The notes beneath the pieces are model-generated. The model was not told the DNA's origin and did no database searches. It saw only the letters and a list, made by a program, of their open reading frames with translations. Made by a program: the position numbers and the translations under genes. This document shows positions 17,537 through 25,607 of a stretch of DNA of 64,000 nt, one piece after another; within the stretch, counting starts at the first letter, position 1; every line of letters begins with the position of its first letter. The stretch spans positions 26,967-90,966 of the forward strand of contig JBKQPR010000315.1 of the NCBI GenBank assembly GCA_052144935.1. Direction: 5' to 3'. The stretch comes from JOPF133 sp052144935 (GTDB lineage Bacteria > Acidobacteriota > Terriglobia > Bryobacterales > Bryobacteraceae).

Positions 17537-18133
17537 ACGAGTACAGTAGCACCGCCGCCGCGAGGAAGGGGAGCGCCGGCGTGAGACCGGCGAAGAGGCC
17601 CACCGCCAGCGCCGACAGAAGCCCCACGAGGGGCACGGCCAACACCGCGGTTTCCGGCCGGCCAAAGCGTCTCAGAGCACAGCCACAGGTGGTGAAGAAC
17701 ATCAGGTCGGACACGCCAATGACGCTGACCAGTTGCCTTTTCCACCGAAAACAGATGGCCAGAAATTGCACCAGCGTCAGACCGCGCGCGTGCTGGGCCT
17801 GTTCGGCAATCCAGCGCGTGGGTCCGGCACGGGTGGAGATCGGATCCACGACGGCCGCCGCCGTGAGCATTGCCACCAGGATGCCGGGGGAGCCGATCGG
17901 ACGGCTCAGAAGCGTTCCCGCAAACAGGGCGGCCGCGAGGATGAAACAATTGGTACCTATAATGTTGCCGGGGAAACCGCCAGCGATAGGGCGCAGAGGG
18001 CCATCGAGACGAGGGCTATGCGTTTCTGTTTGGAAGGGGCCAGCCGGGCAAGCCAGCGGCCGCCCTAATACTCGACCAGGCAACTTGCCGCTACGACGAG
18101 CGCCAGTAGCGAATAGACGAATACGCGGTGCAC
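17475..18133 (-). pseudogene. Broken multi-pass membrane protein gene
   Basis: Reading from a GTG at 18133, the frame gives VHRVFVYSLLALVVAASCLV, then a TAG stop at 18065-18067, then APSKQKRIALVSMALCALSL. After a frameshift near 17968 it continues in a second frame: PGNIIGTNCFILAAALFAG, GILVAMLTAAAVVDPIS, VIGVSDLMFFTTCG and VLAVPLVGLLSALAVGLFA. The parts join into a protein of about six membrane segments, so one nonsense and one frameshift mutation have broken it. The 3' end overlaps the start of the lactamase gene in another frame. The family is not recognised. Confidence 0.7.
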
Positions 18134-18277
18134 AAAACGTTCACCTCGCCCGAACGTAGCGTAATGCGGCCTCCGTGGCAAGGCGGGCCGGTTCATTTGA
18201 CTCTCCAAATCCGCCGTTGTAAGCTTGCCCAAGACCTGAATCGCTTGAACCGAGTGGTCTCGCAGCAGGAGAAAACC

Positions 18278-20893
18278 ATGAGCTTGACGAATCGAATCCT
18301 CGTTCTCCGGGCCGCCGCGGTGGCGCTTCTATGCGCTGCCGCGACCGTGCCGGCGGCGCACGCACAAGGCACGTTGGCCGATTACCAGCGGGGCCAGTCG
18401 CTCCGCTCCAAGTCGCAGGGGCTGGTGGTGAACGTTCCGGGCAGAGCAAACTGGATCGCCGGGAGCGACCACTTCTGGTATTCGAAAACGGTCAAAGAAG
18501 GAACCGAATTCGTGCTGGTGGACGCCGCGGCAGGAACCAAGAAACCGGCCTTCGACCACGAAAAGCTGGCGGCCGCGATTTCCGGCGCATCGGGCGAGCA
18601 TTACACTGCGTTCAAGTTGCCTTTCGCGCCCGTGCAGGGAGGCCGCGGCGGTGGCGGCGGCGGACGAGGCGGCTCCGCGCCGGGCGCGTTGACGTTTCTC
18701 GATGACGAGAAGGCCATCCAATTCGGCGCGAACGGGTTCCTCTACAAGTGCACGCTGGCGGATTATTCCTGCGCCAAGGGAGCGGCGATTCCGGCAGCCG
18801 CACCGGGCGGGCGTGGCGGCCAGGGCGGGCCGGCAGACGATTCGATCGAGTTTCCGTCTGAAGAAGGTGGCGATCCGGTCGACGGACTCGAGTATCAGCC
18901 GTTTCCTCAGCAGGCGTTTCCCCAGCAGGGCGGCGGTGGTGGCGGCGCCTTCGGCCGGGAGCAGAGTGGCTGCGTACAGGCTCCTCAAGCACAAGCAACG
19001 CAGGGAGGCCGCGGCGGACGCGGTGGCGGACGTGGCGCCGGTGCTGCGGCCACACCCGAAACTCCGGTGTGCCGCTCGTTCGACGGCCAATGGGAAGCGC
19101 TGATCGAGAACTATAACGTGTTCCTCCGCCAGGTGGGTTCCAAAGAACCGGCCAGGGCGCTGAGCTACGATGGCTCCGAGGGCAACTACTATACGCTGCG
19201 CTCGGTGGCGTGGTCGCCGGATTCGAAGAAACTGGCGGCCTACCACACGCGTCCCGGCTATGACCGCGAGGTTTACTACGTCGAATCGTCGCCGGCCGAC
19301 CAGGTGCAGCCCAAACACTCGACGATGTCCTACAACAAGCCCGGCGATGCGCTGGCGATCGCCCACCCGGCGCTGTTCGACGTGGCTACGGGCCGGGAGG
19401 TCGAGATCGACCACGCCCTCTTCCCGAATGCTTACAACATCACACCGGCCGTGTGGTGGAAGGATAGCCGCGCCTTCACGTTTGAATATAACCAGCGCGG
19501 CCACCAGGTCTATCGCGTCATCGAAGTGGACGCCCAAACCGGCCAGGCGCGCACGCTGATCGACGAGCAGAGCAAGACGTTCATCTATTACAACCAGCTC
19601 GGTCCGGGTCTTTCCGGGGGCCGGCGCTACCGCCACGACGTGGGTGACGGCAAGGAGATCATCTGGGCCTCGGAGCGCGATGGCTGGGAGCATCTGTATC
19701 TCTACGATGGGGGGGCGCCCCCTGGGCCCGGCAAGGTGAAGAATCAGATCACCAAGGGCGACTGGATCGTCCGCAACGTCGTCGACGTCGACGAGGCTAA
19801 GCGGCAGATCGTCTTCGAGGCGGGCGGCCTGATTCCCGGTCAGGATCCTTACTTCGTCCAGTATGGCCGCATTAACTTCGACGGCACGGGACTTACTAAG
19901 TTGACCACCGAAAACGGCGACCACGCCGCGGTGTTCTCTGCCGATAAAAAATATTACGTGGACACCTGGTCGCGCGTCGATCTGCCTCCGCAGTCGCAGC
20001 TTCGGCGCACCGAGGATCAGTCGCTGGTGATGAATCTGGAGAAGGGCGACGCCTCGGCGCTGGTGGCTGCCGGCTTCAAGTTCCCCGAAGTCTTCGTGGC
20101 CAAGGGACGCGACGGGGTCACCGATATCTGGGGCCTCATCATACGCCCCCTGAATTTCGATCCGAACAAGAAGTATCCGGTGATCGAGAACATCTATGCC
20201 GGTCCGCAAGGATCGTTCGTGCCCAAGACGTTCAGCGCGGTTTCGAGCGACCAGGCTCTGGCCGAGCTGGGATTTATCGTCGTGCATATCGACGGCATGG
20301 GCACCAGCAACCGCTCGAAGGCATTTCACGACGTGGCGTGGAAGAATCTGGGCGATGCCGGCTTCCCCGACCGCATCCTGTGGCACAAAGCCGCGGCGGC
20401 CAAATACCCGTCCTATGACATCACCCGCGTGGGCATCTTCGGGACTTCGGCGGGCGGCCAGAATTCGCTGGGCGGCGTGCTGTTCCATCCGGATTTTTAC
20501 AAGGTGGTCGTGACGAACAGCGGCTGCCACGACAACCGCATGGACAAGATCTGGTGGAACGAGCAGTGGATGGGCTGGCCCGTGGGCCCGCAATACGCGG
20601 CTTCTTCCAATGTGGACAACGCCTACAGGTTAGAAGGCAAGGCGCTGATCATAGTCGGCGAGATGGATCACAACGTCGACCCGGCTTCGTCGATGCAGGT
20701 GGTGAATGCCCTGGTGAAAGCCAAAAAGCACTTCGACATGCTGTATATACCGGGCCAGGACCACGGAGTGAGTGCGCTGTCGGATCAGCATTACTTGCAG
20801 GATTACTTCGTGCATAATCTGCTGGGGGTCGAGCCGCCGGATTGGAACAAAGTTTCGCTCCCGCCCGAGCCGTCCACCGCCGGCGGCAACTAA
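18278..20893 (+). CDS. Exported S9 family peptidase (dipeptidyl-peptidase IV-like)
   Basis: 871 residues from the ATG after CAGGAGAAAACC. A signal peptide (residues about 5-30, ending AAHAQ) leads to an N-terminal beta-propeller (about 40-600) and a C-terminal alpha/beta hydrolase. The nucleophile is the Ser in GIFGTSAGGQNS (about residue 730), the acid is in VGEMDHNVDP, and the His in GQDHGVSAL. It should remove N-terminal dipeptides, typically X-Pro, from periplasmic peptides. Oddities: three glycine/arginine-rich insertions in propeller loops (about residues 122-136, 175-182 and 245-262), and an in-frame 18-bp cassette at 19712 that inserts GGAPPG before PGKVKNQIT. Confidence 0.9.
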   Translation: MSLTNRILVLRAAAVALLCAAATVPAAHAQGTLADYQRGQSLRSKSQGLVVNVPGRANWIAGSDHFWYSKTVKEGTEFVLVDAAAGTKKPAFDHEKLAAAISGASGEHYTAFKLPFAPVQGGRGGGGGGRGGSAPGALTFLDDEKAIQFGANGFLYKCTLADYSCAKGAAIPAAAPGGRGGQGGPADDSIEFPSEEGGDPVDGLEYQPFPQQAFPQQGGGGGGAFGREQSGCVQAPQAQATQGGRGGRGGGRGAGAAATPETPVCRSFDGQWEALIENYNVFLRQVGSKEPARALSYDGSEGNYYTLRSVAWSPDSKKLAAYHTRPGYDREVYYVESSPADQVQPKHSTMSYNKPGDALAIAHPALFDVATGREVEIDHALFPNAYNITPAVWWKDSRAFTFEYNQRGHQVYRVIEVDAQTGQARTLIDEQSKTFIYYNQLGPGLSGGRRYRHDVGDGKEIIWASERDGWEHLYLYDGGAPPGPGKVKNQITKGDWIVRNVVDVDEAKRQIVFEAGGLIPGQDPYFVQYGRINFDGTGLTKLTTENGDHAAVFSADKKYYVDTWSRVDLPPQSQLRRTEDQSLVMNLEKGDASALVAAGFKFPEVFVAKGRDGVTDIWGLIIRPLNFDPNKKYPVIENIYAGPQGSFVPKTFSAVSSDQALAELGFIVVHIDGMGTSNRSKAFHDVAWKNLGDAGFPDRILWHKAAAAKYPSYDITRVGIFGTSAGGQNSLGGVLFHPDFYKVVVTNSGCHDNRMDKIWWNEQWMGWPVGPQYAASSNVDNAYRLEGKALIIVGEMDHNVDPASSMQVVNALVKAKKHFDMLYIPGQDHGVSALSDQHYLQDYFVHNLLGVEPPDWNKVSLPPEPSTAGGN
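19712..19729 (-). repeat. 18-bp cassette, copy 4 (variant) inside the S9 peptidase gene
   Basis: Minus strand: GGGCCCAGGGGGCGCCCC. The insertion adds six codons to a propeller loop between LYLYD and GKVKNQIT without breaking the frame. Confidence 0.65.
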
Positions 20894-21375
20894 GCGCGGC
20901 CTGTGAGTGGGCAAATGGGTGGGCAGTTTCCGATCGGAGCCAAGTCCCGGACTTGCGGGCTTCGGAGAGAGGCGACCGGGCGCGAGCCGCCCCCCGAGCG
21001 CGTGAAAGAAGGCGCCGCTAACGATGTAGTCCCGTGCCGGGCGGACAACATCGAGAGGCAGCATCATCCCCTCCACACTTTCTGCGAAGTCAAGGAGCGT
21101 CGAGAATTGACTTCTCGGAGTTGCTTCCGGCCGGGAAACGGCCGAGCACTCATTTCTTGCTCATCCTTCCTGGAACGCTGCTCTCAGCACCCAGACGCCC
21201 AAGGTCGAAAACGTCGTTACATTGCCCGCACGCCCGAAGAACTCTACCCGGACCGCGAGGATCTCCGCGATATGCGCGAATCGTTACCAGGTGGATGGCT
21301 GGTCGCAACCAATCTCAACAACGTGCTCAACAAAACCATCGGTGAGACCAGCCCGCCCGATTGCACCGTCAAGCT
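20894..21375. other. Gap beside the dead integrase, no firm gene
   Basis: No convincing complete gene. One plus-strand stretch (about 21220-21340) codes for RTPEELYPDREDLRDMRE followed by PGGWLVATNLNNVLNKTI, which looks protein-like but has no recognisable start, so it may be a fragment of cargo from the element that carried the integrase. Confidence 0.4.
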
Positions 21376-21745
21376 CTACAGGCCCAACTTCCCCGCGCTA
21401 TTCTCCCGAAACAAGCTCCCCTCCCGGATACAGCGCCGTACCATCTGAACCGACCTGTGCCCCGTCTAATTCATGATGGAGCGTTCCGACGTTCCCGCGA
21501 CTGCCGCCGTGGTAGCGTGCCCGGCCCGTAGGGAGTGCCCGGCGTACTTGGCAGCGTCCAATCCGGCCTCCAATCCGGCCCGCAGTGCCGGCTTCTTTAC
21601 CACGCGCGCCACGTCGATACCGGACAGCCTGCCAGCTTGAACCCATGCCGATTGATGGACCGGAACAACGGCCCGCCGCTAATGCCCGCCAGTTCCATCC
21701 AAGCCTGCATGGTGCGGTCGGGACACGTAGCGGTGTGCCCAACAT
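21376..21745 (-). pseudogene. Dead tyrosine recombinase (integrase), C-terminal half
   Basis: The minus strand encodes the C-terminal catalytic part of a tyrosine recombinase with several lesions. One frame gives RTMQAWMELAGISGGPLFRS; after a frameshift near 21630 another gives GIDVARVVKKPALRAG, then AAKYAGHSLRAGHATTAA (the H-x-x-R box), TGHRSVQMVRRCIREG, and a stop at 21376. A TAG at 21466-21468 interrupts SIMN-TGHRS (a Gln codon is expected), and the position of the catalytic Tyr in VRRYIR is Cys (TGT, 21430-21432). The 3' end of tRNA-Val is about 100 bases away, the usual neighbour of such integrases. Confidence 0.85.
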
Positions 21746-21844
21746 AATCTTTTCCGAGGCGGTCCCCAGAGTTCTCCCCCAAGTCACCCCGCTAGCTAGG
21801 GCTAGCAGACCTCACAATGACGTTCGATAACTTATTGATTTTAA

Positions 21845-21921
21845 TGGTGGGCGCGACAGGACTCGAACCTGTGACCTCCTGCGTGTGAAGCAGGCGCTCT
21901 AACCAACTGAGCTACGCGCCC
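21845..21921 (-). tRNA. tRNA-Val (anticodon CAC), CCA encoded
   Basis: Full cloverleaf on the minus strand: acceptor GGGCGCG/CGCGCCC, D arm GCTCAGTTGGTTAGAGC, anticodon stem CCTGC/GCAGG with loop TTCACAC (anticodon CAC, valine GUG), T arm ACAGG-TTCGAGT-CCTGT. Discriminator A and the CCA end are encoded (21845-21848). Confidence 0.96.
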
Positions 21922-21979
21922 GGGCGGGCGGAAAATTGCGAAAAACTCGCGCGGAAATTCAGTTTATCACAGATCCGGT

Positions 21980-23278
21980 TCAGCCTCCGAACAGGCCCTT
22001 GGCGATCGCGCGCAGGCGACGCCTGAAGCGTTGCGCGAAGGTTTCGCCGGCTGCGGGCGGCGGGGGCGAAGCCTGGGCCGCGGGCGCGCGTCCTCTGCCG
22101 GATGTGGTTTCCATCGCCACCAGCGGCGGCGGAGGCGGCTCGCAGGCCTGCTCACCCGCGTAGCGCACCACATTGCCCAGCAAGGCGTATTCGCGGCGCA
22201 GTTTCTGGCCCGCGGCGTCTTCCATGCACACCGAAAATCCCGGGTACTTCGCCGTGACCGCCGGGCCTTTGCTCCTGGCGGTGGAGGCGAAATCCACGTC
22301 GCGCAGCAGAACCGGGGAGTATCCGCGCAGGTTGCGCTCGATGTACGCGGTTTCGTAACGGTGGTGCCGCAAACTCCAGATAAACACCCGGAAACTGTCG
22401 AAATCGTAGGGCTGCGGACCGCTCGCGGAAGTGGTCCAAAGCCAGGCGGGTTTTTTCTCCCCGCCGTCCATCACCGACCCCAGAGGGAAGTACGAAACGA
22501 TCCGTTTGCCCTCGGCGTACTGCGCCACTTCGTCGGGAATCGCCATGATCATCCCCCGCGTCAGGACCCAGCCGGATTGGCCCGCGGCGGTGCGCACCAG
22601 GCTCCAATCGTCGGTCGGTATGGGCGCCGGGGCCTCCGGCACTTCCTCGGTCGGCTCCGGGGCGAGATCGGTTTTCGAAAGATCCAGCCAATCGGGCGGC
22701 GGCGCGGGCGGTTTGGGCATCGGAGGCGGCGGATACTTGGGCGCCTTCACCTGGCTCGGCTTGGATGTTTTGGCCTTCTTGGGCGCCGGCGGAATCAGCG
22801 GCTTGCGTGGCAGATCCCTGCGCTCGGTGCGCAGGTGGGCCAGCACGTCCACCTTCTCGCTGGGTTGGATCGCGACGAAGCTGGGCGACTGGGCGGCGGG
22901 CAGGGTGTGCACGGTCATCTCGCGGAAGCTGAATGCCTGCCCCTGTGCCGGCATGTGCGCGGCGCGATCGGACAGTTCCTTCAGCGCGGCCATATCGGCG
23001 GCGGCCAGCAGTTGCCGGGCGTCGGTCCACCCCTCGGCGCCATTGGGCGCCCGCACGCGCAGAAACAAGCGCCGCCGCTGCAGGATCTCCAACCGGTCGC
23101 CGTGTTTCACGGTCGCCACGGTGGGGGATTGCATGGGGATGTCGCCGCGGATCTTCAGAGTGGCCGGCCCAACGTAGGCTTCCCCGATGGCCACGGCGCG
23201 CCTCGGGCCGCTCCGGCAGCCGGCCACTAGCAGCAGGAGCGCCGTCACCGTAACCTTCGATATGGAACCTGGATTCAC
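21980..23278 (-). CDS. SH3-like domain lipoprotein
   Basis: 432 residues from a GTG. The N-terminus (VTALLLLVAGC) is a lipoprotein signal with lipobox VAGC, so Cys 21 is the likely lipid anchor. Residues about 40-90 (YVGPATLKIRGDIP through RLEILQRRRLFLRVRAPNG) resemble an SH3b domain. A proline-rich linker (about 160-210) precedes a second SH3b-like stretch (WSLVRTAAGQSGWVLTRGM) and a beta-rich C-terminal domain (WSLRHHRYETAYIERN). The tail is basic (RFRRRLRAIAKGLF). Proteins of this type often bind the cell wall; the role here is unknown. Divergent from the small membrane protein at 23323. Confidence 0.7.
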   Translation of the reverse strand: MNPGSISKVTVTALLLLVAGCRSGPRRAVAIGEAYVGPATLKIRGDIPMQSPTVATVKHGDRLEILQRRRLFLRVRAPNGAEGWTDARQLLAAADMAALKELSDRAAHMPAQGQAFSFREMTVHTLPAAQSPSFVAIQPSEKVDVLAHLRTERRDLPRKPLIPPAPKKAKTSKPSQVKAPKYPPPPMPKPPAPPPDWLDLSKTDLAPEPTEEVPEAPAPIPTDDWSLVRTAAGQSGWVLTRGMIMAIPDEVAQYAEGKRIVSYFPLGSVMDGGEKKPAWLWTTSASGPQPYDFDSFRVFIWSLRHHRYETAYIERNLRGYSPVLLRDVDFASTARSKGPAVTAKYPGFSVCMEDAAGQKLRREYALLGNVVRYAGEQACEPPPPPLVAMETTSGRGRAPAAQASPPPPAAGETFAQRFRRRLRAIAKGLFGG

Positions 23279-23322
23279 ACCCGTTTCTCAGTTTAACAGC
23301 CCGTTCCATTTACAATGGAAGC

Positions 23323-23523
23323 GTGGCGCCGTCTGCCAAGCGCGCGTATCTGCGGTGGGGTGGTCTGGCGCTGGTATTCGCGGCGGTAGCGGCGTTGTTG
23401 TTGCTGGTGCTTCCCTCACCGCACAGGCCCATTCACTACGTGATCGCCGGCACCTGCGCCACGGGCGCCTTGCTGGCGGTTGCCTTCGCCATCCTGTGGC
23501 GGGGCAGGCCCCGGCCCGGATGA
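23323..23523 (+). CDS. Small two-helix membrane protein
   Basis: 66 residues from a GTG preceded by GGAAGC. Two hydrophobic helices are visible: YLRWGGLALVFAAVAALLLL (residues 9-29) and HYVIAGTCATGALLAVAFAI (about 38-58), with basic ends. It is divergent from the SH3-like lipoprotein gene and shares a 44-base spacer with it. Family not recognised; coding status rests on the clean two-helix pattern. Confidence 0.55.
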   Translation: MAPSAKRAYLRWGGLALVFAAVAALLLLVLPSPHRPIHYVIAGTCATGALLAVAFAILWRGRPRPG

Positions 23524-23554
23524 TCCGGCGCTATGCCTGGCTATGCGGCGGACC

Positions 23555-23631
23555 GCTCCCTGACGGTCGCGGCTCTGACGCGCCTGCCCGCGCGATTCCA
23601 GTAGGATACAGAGCCGCGACCGTCAGGGAGC
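23555..23631. terminator. Perfect 23-bp inverted repeat between convergent genes (dispersed family C)
   Basis: Arms 23555-23577 and 23609-23631 are exact reverse complements, with a 31-base loop, lying between the small membrane gene and the M20 dipeptidase. A third single arm is at 48101-48123. The position and stability suit a bidirectional terminator; the second arm is followed by CTTTT. Confidence 0.65.
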
Positions 23632-23639
23632 TTTTGGCC

Positions 23640-25016
23640 TCATAGCTGGCGGCCGTACTGTTCCAGAAAGTGGGCCACCGTCATTATGCCCAGGTAGTAA
23701 TTTCGGATCTTATATTTCTCGTTGGGAGAATGCAGGCCGTCGTCCGGCAGGCCGAAGCCCATTAGCACGGTCGGGATGCCCAGACGATTGGCGAAATCGC
23801 CGACGATCGGAATCGAGCCGCCGGAGCGGATGAACACGGTCTCTTTTCCAAACACTTCTCCGAACGCCTGCGCGGCCACTCGGATGGCGGGATGCTCGGG
23901 GTTGACCACCAGTCCCGGCGAGGCGCTGAGCACGCGCACCTCCGTCTGAATCCCTTTCGGCGTGTTGGCGCGCACCCAATCGCGGAATGCCTCCACCACC
24001 CGATCCGGGTCCTGCCGCGGCACCAGCCGGATACTCACCTTGGCGGTGGCCTTGGCCGGGATCACGGTCTTGGCCCCGGCCGCGGTGAAACCGCCGGCGA
24101 TTCCGTGTACCTCGAAAGTCGGCCTCGACCAGACACGTTCCAGCACCGTACGGTCCGGCTCACCGGTCAGTGCCGTGGCCCCCACTTCCCGGGCCAGAAA
24201 CTCGCGTTCGTCGAACGGCAGGCCGCGCCAGCTTTCCAGTTCGGCGGGCGCCGGCTCCTCGACGGTGTCGTAGATGCCGGGAATCTGGATCGCACCGTCC
24301 GCGTTTTTGGCCTTCGCCAGCAGTTCGATCAGCCCGTAGACCGCGTTGGGCGCCGCGCCGCCATAGAGGCCCGAATGCAGATCGCGCATGGCTCCGGTGG
24401 CTTCCACCTCCATGTAGATCAGGCCGCGCAGCCCGATGCACAGCGTCGGCATTCGCTCGGCGTACATGGCGGTATCGGAAACCAGCGCCACATCGGCGCG
24501 CAGCTTGGCGGGGTTCTCGGACACATATTTGGCGATGGAAGCGCCGCCCACTTCCTCTTCGCCCTCGATCAGAAACTTGACGTTCAGCGGCAGCCGGCCA
24601 TTCACCGCGCGCAACGCCTCCACGGCCTTGATGTGCATGTACATCTGGCCCTTGTCGTCCGACGACCCGCGGGCGTAGAGGTTGCCCTCGCGCTCGGCAG
24701 GCTCGAAGGGCGGCGTCACCCACAATTCCAGCGGATCGGCCGGCTGCACATCGTAGTGTCCGTAGCACAGCACGGTCGGCTTGCCGGGCGCGTGCAGCCA
24801 GTCCGCGTAGACCAGCGGATGCTTCGCGGTAGGGATGATCTCGATGTTTTCCATACCGGCCGCGCGCAGTTGGCCGGCCACAAAGGCGGCCGCGCGCCCG
24901 ATATCCGGAGTGTGCTCCGGCAGCGTGCTGATGCTGGGAATCCGGATGAACTCCTTCAGTTCGTCCAAGAAGCGATTCTGGTTCTCTTTTACGAATGCGT
25001 CAATGGCGGCGGACAT
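23640..25016 (-). CDS. M20 family dipeptidase
   Basis: 458 residues from the ATG at 25016. The metal-binding and catalytic residues of M20 dipeptidases are in place: VLCYGHYDVQPADPLE (His and catalytic Asp, about residue 85), the bridging Asp in ARGSSDDKGQ, EGEEEVGG (catalytic and metal Glu), ALVSDT (metal Asp), and HSPNEKY at the C-terminus (metal His). The lid/dimerisation domain (about 195-345) contains DLHSGLYGG. Cytoplasmic, no signal peptide; it hydrolyses dipeptides or similar amides with two metal ions. Transcribed toward the family-C inverted repeat. The receiver-like gene lies 23 bases upstream on the same strand. Confidence 0.92.
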   Translation of the reverse strand: MSAAIDAFVKENQNRFLDELKEFIRIPSISTLPEHTPDIGRAAAFVAGQLRAAGMENIEIIPTAKHPLVYADWLHAPGKPTVLCYGHYDVQPADPLELWVTPPFEPAEREGNLYARGSSDDKGQMYMHIKAVEALRAVNGRLPLNVKFLIEGEEEVGGASIAKYVSENPAKLRADVALVSDTAMYAERMPTLCIGLRGLIYMEVEATGAMRDLHSGLYGGAAPNAVYGLIELLAKAKNADGAIQIPGIYDTVEEPAPAELESWRGLPFDEREFLAREVGATALTGEPDRTVLERVWSRPTFEVHGIAGGFTAAGAKTVIPAKATAKVSIRLVPRQDPDRVVEAFRDWVRANTPKGIQTEVRVLSASPGLVVNPEHPAIRVAAQAFGEVFGKETVFIRSGGSIPIVGDFANRLGIPTVLMGFGLPDDGLHSPNEKYKIRNYYLGIMTVAHFLEQYGRQL

Positions 25017-25039
25017 GGTTTTTCGGGTTCGAGAAACCA

Positions 25040-25435
25040 TTATACGGCGGCCATGGACGCTTTCCGGACCGGGACACGCGAGCAGGCGTTCGACAGGATG
25101 CGGCGAACCTCCGGCCGATAGAACGGCTGCGCCAGCAGATCGTAAGCGCCCAGGTTGAGCGCTTCCGCCCACAACCGGGCATCGGCATGCGGGTCCGTCA
25201 CAATCACTTCGAGTTCGCGGGAAGTTTCGCGCGCCAAGTGCAGCGCTTCCAACCAGGTACCGTCCGGGAGAGCGGCTTCCGTCAGGACCACTGCATAGTC
25301 GTCCCACTGAAGCTTCGTGCGCGCATGCCGCAGAGAACCCACGTGATCCAGAACCACGGGGAGATCCAGCAGCATTCGCGTCAGGTCGCGGGCATCCTCG
25401 TGACGCCCGGATATGAACAAAATCCGGGATCTCAT
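25040..25435 (-). CDS. Degenerate response-regulator receiver domain protein
   Basis: 131 residues, a stand-alone CheY-like domain: RILFISGRHEDARDLTRMLL (strand 1), AVVLTEAALPDGTWLEAL (strand 3), ELEVIVTDPHADARLWAEAL and DLLAQPFYRPEVRRIL (helix 5). The phosphoacceptor Asp at the end of strand 3 is replaced (TEAALPDG where TDxxLPDG is usual) and the conserved Lys before Pro is Gln (AQPF). It therefore probably cannot be phosphorylated and would act as a pseudo-receiver. Upstream of the M20 dipeptidase on the same strand. Confidence 0.75.
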   Translation of the reverse strand: MRSRILFISGRHEDARDLTRMLLDLPVVLDHVGSLRHARTKLQWDDYAVVLTEAALPDGTWLEALHLARETSRELEVIVTDPHADARLWAEALNLGAYDLLAQPFYRPEVRRILSNACSRVPVRKASMAAV

Positions 25436-25607
25436 ATATGCGCGCTCCTTTTTATGAAGACGTCTTAATTTTAGATCCGTTGGTCTGAAAGAACAATGGC
25501 TATATGAGGAGGGTTTGTGAGGCTGCGCCCGCTAATGGATGTACCAGCACAAAGAGCGCGTTTCCGCCCGGGGTTCTCAGGCAGTCCCGGCCAGCAGGCG
25601 AACATCT

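Noticed and set aside
18329..20593. Long open frame (754 codons) on the minus strand
   Set aside because: It is antisense to the S9 peptidase, which has signal peptide and catalytic motifs; high GC produces such shadows.
20903..21448. Plus-strand frame of 181 codons
   Set aside because: Overlaps the integrase remnant and has no supported start; only a short segment looks protein-like.
21597..21782. Trypsin-like motif GISGGP on the minus strand
   Set aside because: Read with the next frame it continues into an integrase H-x-x-R box; the GGP is part of GPLFRS in the recombinase.
22031..23230. Plus-strand frame of about 400 codons opposite the lipoprotein
   Set aside because: Gly/Arg/His-rich shadow without signals, while the minus strand has a lipobox and SH3-like domains.
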